64,000 bases of DNA. It comes from Streptomyces ardesiacus. Lineage in GTDB: Bacteria; Actinomycetota; Actinomycetes; Streptomycetales; Streptomycetaceae. Shown one piece after another: positions 23,808 to 32,198 of this stretch (within the stretch, counting starts at the first letter, position 1; the number at the start of each line of letters is the position of its first letter). Below the pieces are notes generated by a model. That model made no database searches, was not told the origin of the DNA, and was given only the letters and a program-made list of their open reading frames with translations. The position numbers and the translations under genes were made by a program. Where the stretch lies: NCBI RefSeq assembly GCF_003112575.1, contig NZ_BEWC01000005.1:1-64000 (forward strand), read 5' to 3'.

Positions 23808-24512
23808 ATGGCAGACCAGACCCACGTCCTGTTCGTCGAGGACGACGACGTCATCCGCGAGGCCACCCAGCTCGCCCTGGAGCGGGACGGCTTCGCGGTC
23901 ACCGCGATGCCCGACGGGCTCTCGGGCCTGGACTCGTTCCGGGCCGACCGCCCCGACATCGCCCTCCTCGACGTCATGCTCCCCGGCCTCGACGGCGTCA
24001 GCCTGTGCCGCCGCATCCGGGACGAGTCCACGGTGCCGGTGATCATGCTGTCGGCGCGGGCGGACTCCATCGACGTGGTGCTCGGCCTGGAGGCGGGCGC
24101 CGACGACTACGTGACCAAGCCGTTCGACGGCGCCGTGCTGGTCGCCCGGATCCGGGCGGTGCTGCGCCGTTTCGGGCACGCCGGGGGCGGCGGCCGGGGG
24201 GATGCGGCCGACGCCGCGGAGACCGGGGGCGTGCTCACCTTCGGCGACCTGGAGGTGGACACCGACGGGATGGAGGTGCGCCGGGCCGGTCGGCCGGTGG
24301 CGCTCACCCCGACCGAGATGCGGCTGCTGCTGGAGTTCTCCTCGGCGCCGGGCACCGTGCTCTCGCGCGACAAGCTGCTGGAGCGCGTGTGGGACTACGG
24401 CTGGGGCGGTGACACCCGGGTCGTCGACGTCCATGTGCAGCGACTGCGCACCAAGATCGGCCAGGACCGGATCGAGACGGTCCGCGGCTTCGGCTACAAG
24501 TTGAAGGCCTGA
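23808..24512 (+). CDS. cseB: Response regulator CseB (OmpR family)
   Basis: A 234-aa regulator. The receiver domain starts QTHVLFVEDDDVIREAT and has the phospho-acceptor D55 in LLDVMLPGLDG, with the conserved Thr/Ser and Lys regions MLSARAD and TKPFDG. The C-terminal winged helix (about 140-232) ends VVDVHVQRLRTKIG and VRGFGYKLKA, the OmpR/PhoB signature. It receives phosphate from CseC and activates the sigE promoter. ATG follows CTGAGGACTGAGAG by a short gap. cseC begins 16 nt after its stop. Confidence 0.96.
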   Translation: MADQTHVLFVEDDDVIREATQLALERDGFAVTAMPDGLSGLDSFRADRPDIALLDVMLPGLDGVSLCRRIRDESTVPVIMLSARADSIDVVLGLEAGADDYVTKPFDGAVLVARIRAVLRRFGHAGGGGRGDAADAAETGGVLTFGDLEVDTDGMEVRRAGRPVALTPTEMRLLLEFSSAPGTVLSRDKLLERVWDYGWGGDTRVVDVHVQRLRTKIGQDRIETVRGFGYKLKA

Positions 24513-24528
24513 GCGGGGACACAGGGAT

Positions 24529-26073
24529 ATGCGGGGGTTCTTCCGACACCGGACCGCCTCGCCCTCGGGGCGGCCGTACGAGCCCACGGGGCCGGGCGGG
24601 CGTGCGCGCGTCCTGCACGCGGGGGGCATCGACGCGGACGGGCTCGGCCCGCACGGTCCCGCCGCCGGGACACGCGGCGCGCGGGCTCTCGGTGCCCGCC
24701 TGCTGGCCCGCCTGTGGGGTGCCCGCGGCCTCCGCACCGGGCTGCGCTGGAAGCTGAGCGCGGCCATCGCGCTGGTCGGCGCGCTGGTGGCGGTCGCGCT
24801 GAGCCTGGTCGTGCACAACGCCGCCCGGGTCTCCATGCTCGACAACGCCCGTGACCTCGCCGACGACCGCGTCCTGATCGCCCAGCGCAACTACGAGCTG
24901 TCCGGCCGGCAGAACTTCCCCAACGCCCAGATCGACGACCCCCGGCTGCCGCCGGAGCTGCGCCGCAAGGTCGAGGCGGGGCGCCGGGCCACGTTCGTCT
25001 CCGAACAGCCGAACGGCGTGACGCACATCTGGGCTGCCGTGCCGCTCAAGGACGGGCACGTGATGTCGCTGCACTCCGGTTTCACCGACCGCAGCGCCGA
25101 CATCCTCAAAGACCTGGACCAGGCCCTGGTGATCGGCTCGATCGCGGTGGTGCTGGGCGGCAGTGCGCTCGGGGTGCTCATCGGCGGCCAGCTCTCGCGG
25201 CGGCTGCGCAAGGCCGCCGCCGCCGCGAACCGGGTCGCGGGCGGCGAGGCGGACGTCCGGGTGCGGGACGCCATCGGCGGTGTCGTGCGGGACGAGACGG
25301 ACGACGTCGCGCGTGCCGTGGACGCGATGGCGGACGCCCTGCAGCAGCGGATCGAGGCCGAGCGCCGCGTCACCGCGGACATCGCGCACGAGCTGCGCAC
25401 CCCGGTGACCGGCCTCCTGACCGCCGCCGAGCTGCTGCCGCCGGGACGGCCGACCGAGCTGGTCCTCGACCGGGCGAAGGCGATGCGCACGCTCGTCGAG
25501 GACGTCCTGGAGGTGGCCCGGCTCGACGGGGCCTCGGAGCGGGCCGAGCTGCAGGACATCATGCTGGGCGACTTCGTCTCCCGGCGGGTCGCCGCCAAGG
25601 ACCCGGCCGTCGAGGTGCGGGTGATCCACGAGTCGGAGGTCACCACCGACCCGCGCCGGCTGGAGCGCGTGCTGTTCAACCTGCTCGCCAACGCCGCCCG
25701 GCACGGACGCGCGCCGGTCGAGGTCAGCGTCGAGGGCCGGGTGATCCGGGTCCGCGACCACGGGCCGGGCTTCCCCGAGGACCTGCTGGCCGAGGGCCCG
25801 AGCCGGTTCCGCACCGGCAGCACCGACCGGGCCGGCCACGGACACGGCCTCGGCCTGACCATCGCGGCGGGTCAGGCCCGGGTCCTGGGCGCCCGCCTCA
25901 CCTTCCGCAACGTCCGCCCGGCGGGCGCCCCCGCCCACATACCGGCCGAGGGCGCGGTCGCCGTCCTGTGGCTCCCGGAGCACGCGCCGACGAACACGGG
26001 GAGCTATCCGATGCTGCCGGACCGCTCGGGCGGCGCGGCGTCGCCGTCCCGGGAGGCGTCCTCGAAGCGCTGA
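24529..26073 (+). CDS. cseC: Sensor histidine kinase CseC
   Basis: A 514-aa transmembrane sensor. A long, proline-rich cytoplasmic N-terminus (about 75 residues) precedes TM1 (AIALVGALVAVALSLVV), an extracytoplasmic sensory loop of about 100 residues, TM2 (IAVVLGGSALGVLIGGQL), a HAMP linker, and the H box with phospho-acceptor His287 in TADIAHELRTPVTGL. The ATPase domain shows the N box LFNLLANAARHG, then DHGPGFPEDL and GHGHGLGLT. It detects envelope damage by cell-wall antibiotics and phosphorylates CseB. The C-terminal 45 residues are low complexity. Confidence 0.96.
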   Translation: MRGFFRHRTASPSGRPYEPTGPGGRARVLHAGGIDADGLGPHGPAAGTRGARALGARLLARLWGARGLRTGLRWKLSAAIALVGALVAVALSLVVHNAARVSMLDNARDLADDRVLIAQRNYELSGRQNFPNAQIDDPRLPPELRRKVEAGRRATFVSEQPNGVTHIWAAVPLKDGHVMSLHSGFTDRSADILKDLDQALVIGSIAVVLGGSALGVLIGGQLSRRLRKAAAAANRVAGGEADVRVRDAIGGVVRDETDDVARAVDAMADALQQRIEAERRVTADIAHELRTPVTGLLTAAELLPPGRPTELVLDRAKAMRTLVEDVLEVARLDGASERAELQDIMLGDFVSRRVAAKDPAVEVRVIHESEVTTDPRRLERVLFNLLANAARHGRAPVEVSVEGRVIRVRDHGPGFPEDLLAEGPSRFRTGSTDRAGHGHGLGLTIAAGQARVLGARLTFRNVRPAGAPAHIPAEGAVAVLWLPEHAPTNTGSYPMLPDRSGGAASPSREASSKR

Positions 26074-26197
26074 CGTCCGGCACCGGGGCCGGACCGCCGG
26101 ACGGCGGCCCGGAAAACCGGAGGCCCCGCGGGTCCCGCCGTGGGATGCTCGCCGCCGGGTCCGGAGCGACGCACCGGCCATGCGAGGGGACGACGAC

Positions 26198-27046
26198 ATG
26201 GAGCCCGCACACCTCCGCCGCGCGATCGAGGCGGGCCGGGCGACCGCCGCGGAGCTGGGTCTCGGAGCCGACGACGTGACCGTCGTCCACGACTCGGACC
26301 GGGTCGCGCTGCGCCTACTGCCGTGCGACGTGCTGGCCCGGGTGGCGCCCGTGGGTCAGCTGGCCGAATCCGAGTTCGAGATGGAGGTCGCCCGCCGGCT
26401 CACCGACGCCGGCGCCCCGGTGGCGGAGCTCGATCCGCGGGTCGCCCCGCGGGTCCACGTGCGCGACGGCTTCGCCGTCTCCCTGTGGACCTACTACGAG
26501 CCGCTGGCCTCGCCGGTCGCGCCGGCCGCCTACGCTGACGCGTTCCGGCGCCACCACGCCGCCCTGCGCCGGACCGAGCTGGCAGCCGCGCCGCACGTCA
26601 CCGACCGGGTGGCCGCGGCGCTGCGCGAGGTGAGTGACCGACGGCGCTCCCCGGACCTGCCCGACACCGACCGGGACTTTCTCCGCGACACCCTCCGCGG
26701 CCTGGGCGCCGCGCTCGGCACCGGCCGGACCGGCGAGCAGTTGCTGCACGGCGAGCCGCATCCGGGCAACCTCCTCCACACAAGGAGGGGACCGCTCTTC
26801 GTGGACCTCGCCACCTGCTGCCGCGGACCGGTCGAGTTCGACCTCGCCCACGCCCCCGAGGAGGTGGCACGGCACTACGCGGGGGCGGACCAGGATCTGG
26901 TCCGCCGGTGCCGCGCCCTGAACTGGGCGTTGTTCTCCGCCTGGCGCTGGCGCCGCGACGACCGGATGCCGGACCGGGACCACTGGAGGGCGGAGGGGCT
27001 TCGCCGGGTCCGCGACGCACTCGGCGGATGGTCCGCAGCCACATGA
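26198..27046 (+). CDS. Aminoglycoside phosphotransferase-family protein with altered catalytic motif
   Basis: A 282-aa protein with the APH/choline-kinase fold. The N-lobe runs to about residue 95 and includes the lysine-poor strand DVLARVAPVG. The catalytic (Brenner) motif reads HGEPHPGN at 184-191, where the family norm is HGDxHxGN; the catalytic Asp is therefore Glu186. The metal-binding motif is FVDLATCCRGPVEFDLAH. The substitution makes kinase activity doubtful. I chose ATG 26198, which has GAGGGG 8 nt upstream, over ATG 26180, which has no ribosome site. It follows cseC in the same direction but 124 nt away. Confidence 0.78.
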   Translation: MEPAHLRRAIEAGRATAAELGLGADDVTVVHDSDRVALRLLPCDVLARVAPVGQLAESEFEMEVARRLTDAGAPVAELDPRVAPRVHVRDGFAVSLWTYYEPLASPVAPAAYADAFRRHHAALRRTELAAAPHVTDRVAAALREVSDRRRSPDLPDTDRDFLRDTLRGLGAALGTGRTGEQLLHGEPHPGNLLHTRRGPLFVDLATCCRGPVEFDLAHAPEEVARHYAGADQDLVRRCRALNWALFSAWRWRRDDRMPDRDHWRAEGLRRVRDALGGWSAAT

Positions 27047-27083
27047 CCGCACGACGACGGAGGAGCCTCTCCGAACAACACCT

Positions 27084-27536
27084 CTAGAGCGGCAGCGGGC
27101 GGGCCTCGACCAGGTTCGCCATGACGAGGGTGGAGCTGAGCCGCTGGACGCCCGGGAGGGAGGCGAGGCGGTCGTCGTAGAGACGGCGGTACGCCTCCAG
27201 GTCCCGGGTGACGACGCGCAGCAGGTAGTCGGGGTCGCCGAACAGCCGCTGCGCCTGCACGACGTGGGAGATCCCGGCGACGGCCTCCTCGAAGGCGGCG
27301 ACGGTCTGCCGGTCCTCGTAGCGCATGGTGACGAAGACCAGCGCCTCGAATCCCAGGCCGAGCGCGGGGGCGTTCAGTGTCGCGTGGTAGCCGGTGATCG
27401 CGCCCGAGCGTTCCAGGGCGCGCAGGCGCCGGTGGCAGGGGGAGACACTGAGCCGGACCCGCTCGGCGAGCTCGGTCAGGGTCAGCCGGCCGTCCTTCTG
27501 CAGCTCCGCAAGAATCTGCCGGTCCACGTCATCCAC
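27084..27536 (-). CDS. Lrp/AsnC-family transcriptional regulator
   Basis: A 150-aa regulator: an N-terminal winged HTH starting VDDVDRQILAELQKDGRLT with the recognition helix in SVSPCHRRLRALERSG, followed by an AsnC_trans_reg ligand domain (GFEALVFVTMRYEDRQ, GDPDYLLRVVTRDLEAY). GTG 27536 matches the usual start of the family. It is divergent from a LysE-type exporter; Lrp-type regulators often control the exporter next to them in response to an amino acid. The 109-nt intergenic region holds several GGAA/TTCC blocks, for example GGAAATTCTTCC at 27539-27550. Confidence 0.9.
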   Translation of the reverse strand: MDDVDRQILAELQKDGRLTLTELAERVRLSVSPCHRRLRALERSGAITGYHATLNAPALGLGFEALVFVTMRYEDRQTVAAFEEAVAGISHVVQAQRLFGDPDYLLRVVTRDLEAYRRLYDDRLASLPGVQRLSSTLVMANLVEARPLPL

Positions 27537-27645
27537 GGGGGAAATTCTTCCACGCCCCGGGAGTGGACGGGGAAAGCTTGGAAGCACCTTTCGGGCGTTC
27601 TTCCCTAATCTTCCCTGGGAGTCAGAAGAAGTCTGAGGTGAAGAC

Positions 27646-28272
27646 ATGGAGATGGCCGGCGTCGGGGCGTTCTGGGCGGTGTCCTTCCTGCTCGTGCTCG
27701 TCCCGGGAGCGGACTGGGCCTACGCGATCACGGCGGGGCTGCGCCACCGGTCGGTGCTGCCCGCGGTCGGCGGGATGCTGAGCGGATACGTCCTGCTGAC
27801 CGCCGTGGTCGCCGCGGGCCTGGCGACCGCGGTCGCCGGTTCGCCCACGGTGCTGACCGCCCTGACGGCCGCCGGAGCGGCGTACCTGCTCTGGCTCGGC
27901 GCCACGACCCTGGCCCGCCCCGCCGTACCCCGGGCCGGAGCCGGGGGCGGGGATGAGGGCGCCGACTCGTGGGTGGGCCGTGCGGCCCGGGGTGCGGGCA
28001 TCAGCGGTCTCAATCCCAAGGCGCTGCTGCTGTTCCTCGCCCTCCTGCCCCAGTTCGCCGCCCGGGACTCCGACTGGCCCTTCGCCGCGCAGATCGTCGC
28101 GCTGGGCCTGGTGCACACGGCCAACTGCGCCGTGGTCTACACGGGCGTCGGCACCACCGCACGCCGGGTGCTGGGCACCCGCCCGTCCGTCGCCACGGCG
28201 GTCACCCGCGTCTCCGGCGCCGCGATGATCGTCGTCGGCGCCCTGCTGCTGGCGGAGCGACTGGTCGGCTAG
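27646..28272 (+). CDS. LysE-family amino-acid exporter
   Basis: A 208-aa membrane protein with six predicted helices and the LysE/RhtB signature: the start WAVSFLLVLVPGADWAYAI with the PG-x-D/N motif, GMLSGYVLLTAVVAAGLA, and the later GISGLNPKALLLFLALLPQF. Such proteins export amino acids or homoserine-type compounds. Its substrate probably matches the effector of the divergent Lrp-type regulator. ATG 27646 has GAGGTGA at a suitable distance; another in-frame ATG lies two codons on. Confidence 0.9.
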   Translation: MEMAGVGAFWAVSFLLVLVPGADWAYAITAGLRHRSVLPAVGGMLSGYVLLTAVVAAGLATAVAGSPTVLTALTAAGAAYLLWLGATTLARPAVPRAGAGGGDEGADSWVGRAARGAGISGLNPKALLLFLALLPQFAARDSDWPFAAQIVALGLVHTANCAVVYTGVGTTARRVLGTRPSVATAVTRVSGAAMIVVGALLLAERLVG

Positions 28273-28304
28273 CGCCGCGGGGCACGTCCGTAGCCTGGGC
28301 CGCC

Positions 28305-28763
28305 ATGGGGATACGGATCGAAGCAGAGGTCGACCACCCGGTCAACGACGAGGTGGAGCGGGTGCTCGGCCTGGCGGAGGCGGTCGGCGGGCCCGTCACG
28401 GTCACGGTCGTACGGGAAGGGGACCGGCCCCTTCTGCACGGCGTGCTGGTGCCCGCGGCGACGCTGGCGCTCTGGGAGCACTGGGCTCCCACCGCCTACG
28501 CGCCGGGAGCCAGGGGCGCGGTGGAGGAGCCCGAACTGGCTCACCCCGAGGAGTTCGGCCCGTTCACGCTCTTCCGGCGCCGCGTCGGCGGCCGTACGGC
28601 GGTGGCCCGCGACGGCGTGGTGGTCGCGGAGCTGCTCGACCCGGCCGAGGCGCACTGGCTGGAGGAAAAGGCCCGCGATGCCCGCCAGGGCTTCATGGAT
28701 CCGAAGCAGCGGGCGGCGTTCGAGGAGTTCCTCGCCAGGCAGGCCGAGCGGGGTGAGCCGTAG
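28305..28763 (+). CDS. Conserved hypothetical protein
   Basis: A 152-aa soluble protein beginning MGIRIEAEVDHPVNDEVERV. It has an alternating beta/alpha first half (VTVTVVREGDRPLLHGVLV) and a helical, acidic C-terminal end (EEKARDARQGFMDPKQRAAF). I recognise no family, active-site motif, signal peptide or membrane segment. TAGCCT (28291-28296) lies 8 nt before ATG, so the transcript is probably leaderless or nearly so. It sits 32 nt downstream of the exporter gene. Confidence 0.7.
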   Translation: MGIRIEAEVDHPVNDEVERVLGLAEAVGGPVTVTVVREGDRPLLHGVLVPAATLALWEHWAPTAYAPGARGAVEEPELAHPEEFGPFTLFRRRVGGRTAVARDGVVVAELLDPAEAHWLEEKARDARQGFMDPKQRAAFEEFLARQAERGEP

Positions 28764-28912
28764 CGGGCCGGCGGTTGCCGCAGGGGCGCCGACGCAGGAC
28801 CGCCAGGCACCGGCGCCCACGCGGTCACGACCGGACCGGCCGGGTTCTTGCTGTCCCGGACGGGGACGGGGAGGGAGCCGGGCGGGCGGTTCTGGCCGGC
28901 CCCGACGCCGTC

Positions 28913-29080
28913 GACGACGGCTGCCCTGAACTGCCGGTTCCGGCGGCTGCCGACGCGCTGGGCGAGGGCGGGCGGGGACTCGTGGTCGTCGCGGCCGTCA
29001 CCGACCGGTGGGCCGTCACGCCGTACGCGGACGGGCGGGGCAGGACGGTGGGGGTTCGAGTGCGTCGGCAAGGCGGATCC
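28913..29080 (+). pseudogene. Remnant of an RsbW-like ATP-binding (HATPase_c) protein
   Basis: The frame at 28913 reads DDGCPELPVPAAADALGE followed by GGRGLVVVAAVTDRWAV, then GRGRTVGVRV. This is the G1/G2-box half of the anti-sigma/RsbW-type ATPase domain common in Streptomyces (normally D-D-S/G-P, E-G-G-R-G-L, W-G-V). No N box (family ELVTNAVRH type) is found upstream in any frame, and no normal stop codon follows the domain. I therefore call a decayed C-terminal fragment. It occupies the otherwise empty 424-nt gap 28764-29187. Confidence 0.55.
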
Positions 29081-29132
29081 GCCACCGAGCCCCTGAGCGA
29101 CCGGCCCCCTCCGCACCGTGGGGCGCACGACG

Positions 29133-29166
29133 AGGCCCCCGGGCGGACGGAGCCACCCGGGGGCCT
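29133..29166 (-). terminator. Hairpin terminator downstream of the MFS gene
   Basis: AGGCCCCCGGG (29133-29143) pairs perfectly with CCCGGGGGCCT (29156-29166) across a 12-nt loop, 22 nt past the MFS stop codon at 29188. Confidence 0.7.
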
Positions 29167-29187
29167 GGTGCGGGACGGAACGGCGGG

Positions 29188-30786
29188 TCAGACCGTCTCG
29201 GGCACCGCCTTCGCCTCCGCGGGGTCGTTGCCGCCGTCGGACGGGGCCTCGGACGCCTTCGGGCCCGCGCCCTTGAGCGGGACCTCCTTGACGAAGACCG
29301 CCGCGACCAGGGCGAGCACGGCCACCACGGAGCCGAGCAGGAACGCTCCGTGGGTGCCGGCGGACACCGCGTGCTGGTAGGCCTCGCGGATCGCCGTGGG
29401 CAGGGCCTTCAACGCGTCGGCGGTCAGCGTCGCCGACTGCTCCGTCGCCTTGGCGCCCGAGGCGGGGGCCCGCTCGGCCATCGTGTCCTGGACGCGGTGG
29501 TTGAACAGGGCGCCCATGATCGCCACGCCGAAGGAGGAGCCGAGCGTACGGAACAGGGTGGTGGACGAGGACGCGACGCCCATGTCCTTCATCTCCACGC
29601 TGTTCTGCGCCACCAGCATGGTGATCTGCATCAGGCAGCCCATGCCGAGACCGACCACGGCCATGTACAGGCCGGAGGTGAAGCGGGTGGTGTCGGTGTC
29701 CATGGTCGACAGCAGGAACAGGCCGACCGTCATCAGCGCGCCGCCCGCCACCGGGAAGATCTTGTACCGGCCGGTGCTGGTGGTGATCCGCCCCGCCACC
29801 ATCGACGTGACGAGCATCGCGCCCAGCATCGGCAGGAGCAGCAGCCCGGAGTTGGTGGCGGACGCGCCCTGCACCGACTGCTGGTACAGCGGCAGGAAGA
29901 GCGTGGCGCCGAACATGACGAAGCCGACGATGAAGCCGATGACCGACATCAGCGTGAAGTTGCGGCTGCGGAAGATGCGCAGCGGCAGGATCGGCTCGGC
30001 GGCCTTCGTCTGCCAGAACACGAACCCGACCAGCGCGGCGACGCCGATGCCGATCAGCTCCATGATCCGCGCGGAGGTCCAGGCGTACTCGGTGCCGCCC
30101 CAGGTGGTGACGAGCACGACGGCGGTGATGCCGACGGTCAGCAGCGCGGCACCGAGGTAGTCGATCCGGGCCTGGCTGCGCTTCTTCGGCAGGTGCAGTA
30201 CGGCACTGATGGCGACCAGCGCGATCGCGCCGAGCGGCAGGTTGATGTAGAAGGACCAGCGCCAGCCCCAGTGGTCGGTGATGGTGCCGCCGACCAGCGG
30301 TCCGCCGATCATCGCGAGCGCCATGACGCCCGCGATCATGCCCTGGTACTTGCCGCGCTCGCGGGGCGGTATCAGGTCGCCGATGATCGCCATGACGCCG
30401 ACCATCAGACCGCCGGCGCCCAGGCCCTGGATCGCGCGGAAGCCGATGAGCTGGCCCATGTCCTGGGCCATGCCGCTGAGTGCCGAGCCGATCAGGAAGA
30501 TCACGATCGACGTCATGAACGAGCCCTTGCGCCCGTACATGTCGCCGAGCTTGCCCCACAGCGGGGTGGCGGCCGCGGTGGCCAGCGTGTAGGCGGTGAC
30601 GACCCAGGAGAGGTGCTCCAGGCCGCCCAGTTCGCCCACGATCGTCGGCATGGCGGTGCCGATGATCATGTTGTCGAGCATCGCGAGCATCATCGCGATC
30701 ATGAGGGCGAGCAGGACGACCCGCACGCTCCTCGGCTGTTTGCCGGCACCGGCGTCGCCGGTCGCCGCCTCCGTCTTCTCCGCCAT
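29188..30786 (-). CDS. DHA2-type (14-helix) MFS multidrug exporter
   Basis: A 532-aa proton-driven drug exporter of the EmrB/QacA group. Motif A appears as GKLGDMYGRKGSF, the DHA2 N-terminal motif D1 as LDNMIIGTAMPTI, and motif C-like glycines in GLGAGGLMVGVMAII. About 14 hydrophobic helices are evident. The C-terminal 40 residues are hydrophilic. The divergent TetR gene 158 nt away and the inverted repeat between them point to classical drug-induced derepression. The substrates are unknown. Confidence 0.93.
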   Translation of the reverse strand: MAEKTEAATGDAGAGKQPRSVRVVLLALMIAMMLAMLDNMIIGTAMPTIVGELGGLEHLSWVVTAYTLATAAATPLWGKLGDMYGRKGSFMTSIVIFLIGSALSGMAQDMGQLIGFRAIQGLGAGGLMVGVMAIIGDLIPPRERGKYQGMIAGVMALAMIGGPLVGGTITDHWGWRWSFYINLPLGAIALVAISAVLHLPKKRSQARIDYLGAALLTVGITAVVLVTTWGGTEYAWTSARIMELIGIGVAALVGFVFWQTKAAEPILPLRIFRSRNFTLMSVIGFIVGFVMFGATLFLPLYQQSVQGASATNSGLLLLPMLGAMLVTSMVAGRITTSTGRYKIFPVAGGALMTVGLFLLSTMDTDTTRFTSGLYMAVVGLGMGCLMQITMLVAQNSVEMKDMGVASSSTTLFRTLGSSFGVAIMGALFNHRVQDTMAERAPASGAKATEQSATLTADALKALPTAIREAYQHAVSAGTHGAFLLGSVVAVLALVAAVFVKEVPLKGAGPKASEAPSDGGNDPAEAKAVPETV

Positions 30787-30826
30787 GTCCCCTACTCCCC
30801 CAGCTACTGCTGTGCCTCTTACCCTT

Positions 30827-30844
30827 ACTTGCCGACCGGCAAGT
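30827..30844. promoter_or_regulatory. TetR-type operator between MFS exporter and regulator genes
   Basis: The exact inverted repeat ACTTGCC-N4-GGCAAGT lies 41 nt upstream of the MFS start codon and about 100 nt upstream of the TetR gene, in the shared promoter region. A related half-site, TCAAGTAAG, appears at 30884-30892. Size and position fit a TetR dimer site controlling both genes. Confidence 0.65.
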
Positions 30845-30944
30845 TGCCTACACTGGGGAAGGTAAGCGCGTAACTAGCCGGGCGTCAAGTAAGTTTTTCG
30901 GAAAGTGCGCGGGGCAGGAGGTGCGTAGGAGGATGGGCGGCACG

Positions 30945-31532
30945 ATGAACGGCACCAAGCAGCAGCGACGCCGCGGGGACACCCGCCAGCGCATCCAGGA
31001 CGTGGCACTCGGCCTCTTCGCGGAGCAGGGGTACGAGAAGACCTCCCTGCGCGAGATCGCCGAGCGTCTGGACGTCACCAAGGCCGCGCTCTACTACCAC
31101 TTCAAGACCAAGGAAGAGATCCTCGTCAGCATCTTCGAGGATCTCTCCCGGCCGCTGGAGGAGCTGGTCGACTGGGGGCGGGAGCAGCCGCACACCCTGG
31201 AGACGAAGCAGGAGATCATCCGCCGCTACAGCGAGGCGCTGGCCGGCGCGGCGCCGCTGTTCCGCTTCATGCAGGAGAACCAGGCGACGGTGCGGGACCT
31301 GCGCATCGGCGAGCTGTTCAAGACCCGGATGTTCGGCCTGCGCGACATCCTCATGGACCCCGACGCGGACCTGGTCGACCAGGTCCGCTGCGTCAGCGCG
31401 CTGTTCACGCTGCACGCCGGGATGTTCGTGCTGCGGGACCTCGAAGGCGACCCCGAGGAACAGCGTGCTGCCGTTCTCGAGGTCGCCACCGATCTGATCA
31501 CCCAGGCCCACCGGGGAGCCGCGGGCGCGTGA
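30945..31532 (+). CDS. TetR-family repressor, probably of the divergent MFS pump
   Basis: A 195-aa regulator with a canonical TetR DNA-binding domain: TRQRIQDVALGLFAEQGYEK, then TSLREIAERLDVTKAALYYH. The ligand-binding half is helical (ETKQEIIRRYSEALAGAAPL, TLHAGMFVLRDLEGD). The start is uncertain: GTG 30921, ATG 30933 and ATG 30945 are all in frame. I prefer 30945 because AGGAGG ends 12 nt before it, whereas the same AGGAGG abuts 30933. The gene ends only 9 nt from the end of the convergent M23 peptidase gene, leaving no room for separate terminators. Confidence 0.88.
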   Translation: MNGTKQQRRRGDTRQRIQDVALGLFAEQGYEKTSLREIAERLDVTKAALYYHFKTKEEILVSIFEDLSRPLEELVDWGREQPHTLETKQEIIRRYSEALAGAAPLFRFMQENQATVRDLRIGELFKTRMFGLRDILMDPDADLVDQVRCVSALFTLHAGMFVLRDLEGDPEEQRAAVLEVATDLITQAHRGAAGA

Positions 31533-31541
31533 CCCTGCCGG

Positions 31542-32198
31542 TCAGACGGTCACACCCTTGGACTTCAGGAAGGCGACCGGGTCGACGGCGGAGCCGTAGT
31601 TCGGGGTCGTCCGGATCTCGAAGTGCAGGTGCGGACCGCTGGAGTTGCCGGTGTTGCCGGACTTGGCGATCGACTGGCCGGTCTTCACGACCTGGCCTAT
31701 CTTCACGTTGATCTTGGACAGGTGCGCGTACTGGGAGTACGTGCCGTTGCCGTGCTTGATGACGATCGCGTTGCCGTAGGCCGGGCCGTCACCGGCGCCG
31801 TTGCCGCCGGCCTTGACGACGGTGCCGCCGTGGGTGGCGACGACGTTGGTGCCGATCGGCACGGCGAAGTCCTGGCCGCTGTGCTTGTGCGCCCACATGC
31901 CGCCGTTCTGGGCGAAGCTGGCGCTCAGCGTGTACTTCTTGACCGGGTCGACCCAGGTGGCGGCCTTCTTGGTGGCGGCCGTCTTCGCGGCGCTCTCGGC
32001 TTTCGCCGCCTTGGCCTGCGCCGCGGCCTGGGCCTGCACGGCGCTCGCGGCGGTGGTGGTGGTGGAGGCCGCCGTGGTGCCAGTGGCGGCCGCGACCCCG
32101 GCTCCCAGTGCGACCGAGGCTCCGAGGCCGGCGGCCATCACCGCGGCGCGGGTGCGGATGGTCGTACGGGAAGAACGGGACGTGACACGCGGGAACAT
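31542..32198 (-). CDS. Secreted M23 (LytM-type) peptidoglycan endopeptidase
   Basis: A 218-aa cell-wall hydrolase. A twin-basic, Ala-rich signal peptide (RTTIRTRAAVMAAGLGASVA) is followed by an Ala/Lys-rich linker and the M23 domain (about 95-215). Zinc-binding motifs are HKHSGQDFAVP (HxxxD) and GPHLHFEIR (HxH), with YAHLSKI between them, so the enzyme should be active on peptide crosslinks. The mRNA has a leader of about 120 nt. Cell-wall peptidases of this type in Streptomyces are often controlled at the RNA level. Confidence 0.93.
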   Translation of the reverse strand: MFPRVTSRSSRTTIRTRAAVMAAGLGASVALGAGVAAATGTTAASTTTTAASAVQAQAAAQAKAAKAESAAKTAATKKAATWVDPVKKYTLSASFAQNGGMWAHKHSGQDFAVPIGTNVVATHGGTVVKAGGNGAGDGPAYGNAIVIKHGNGTYSQYAHLSKINVKIGQVVKTGQSIAKSGNTGNSSGPHLHFEIRTTPNYGSAVDPVAFLKSKGVTV

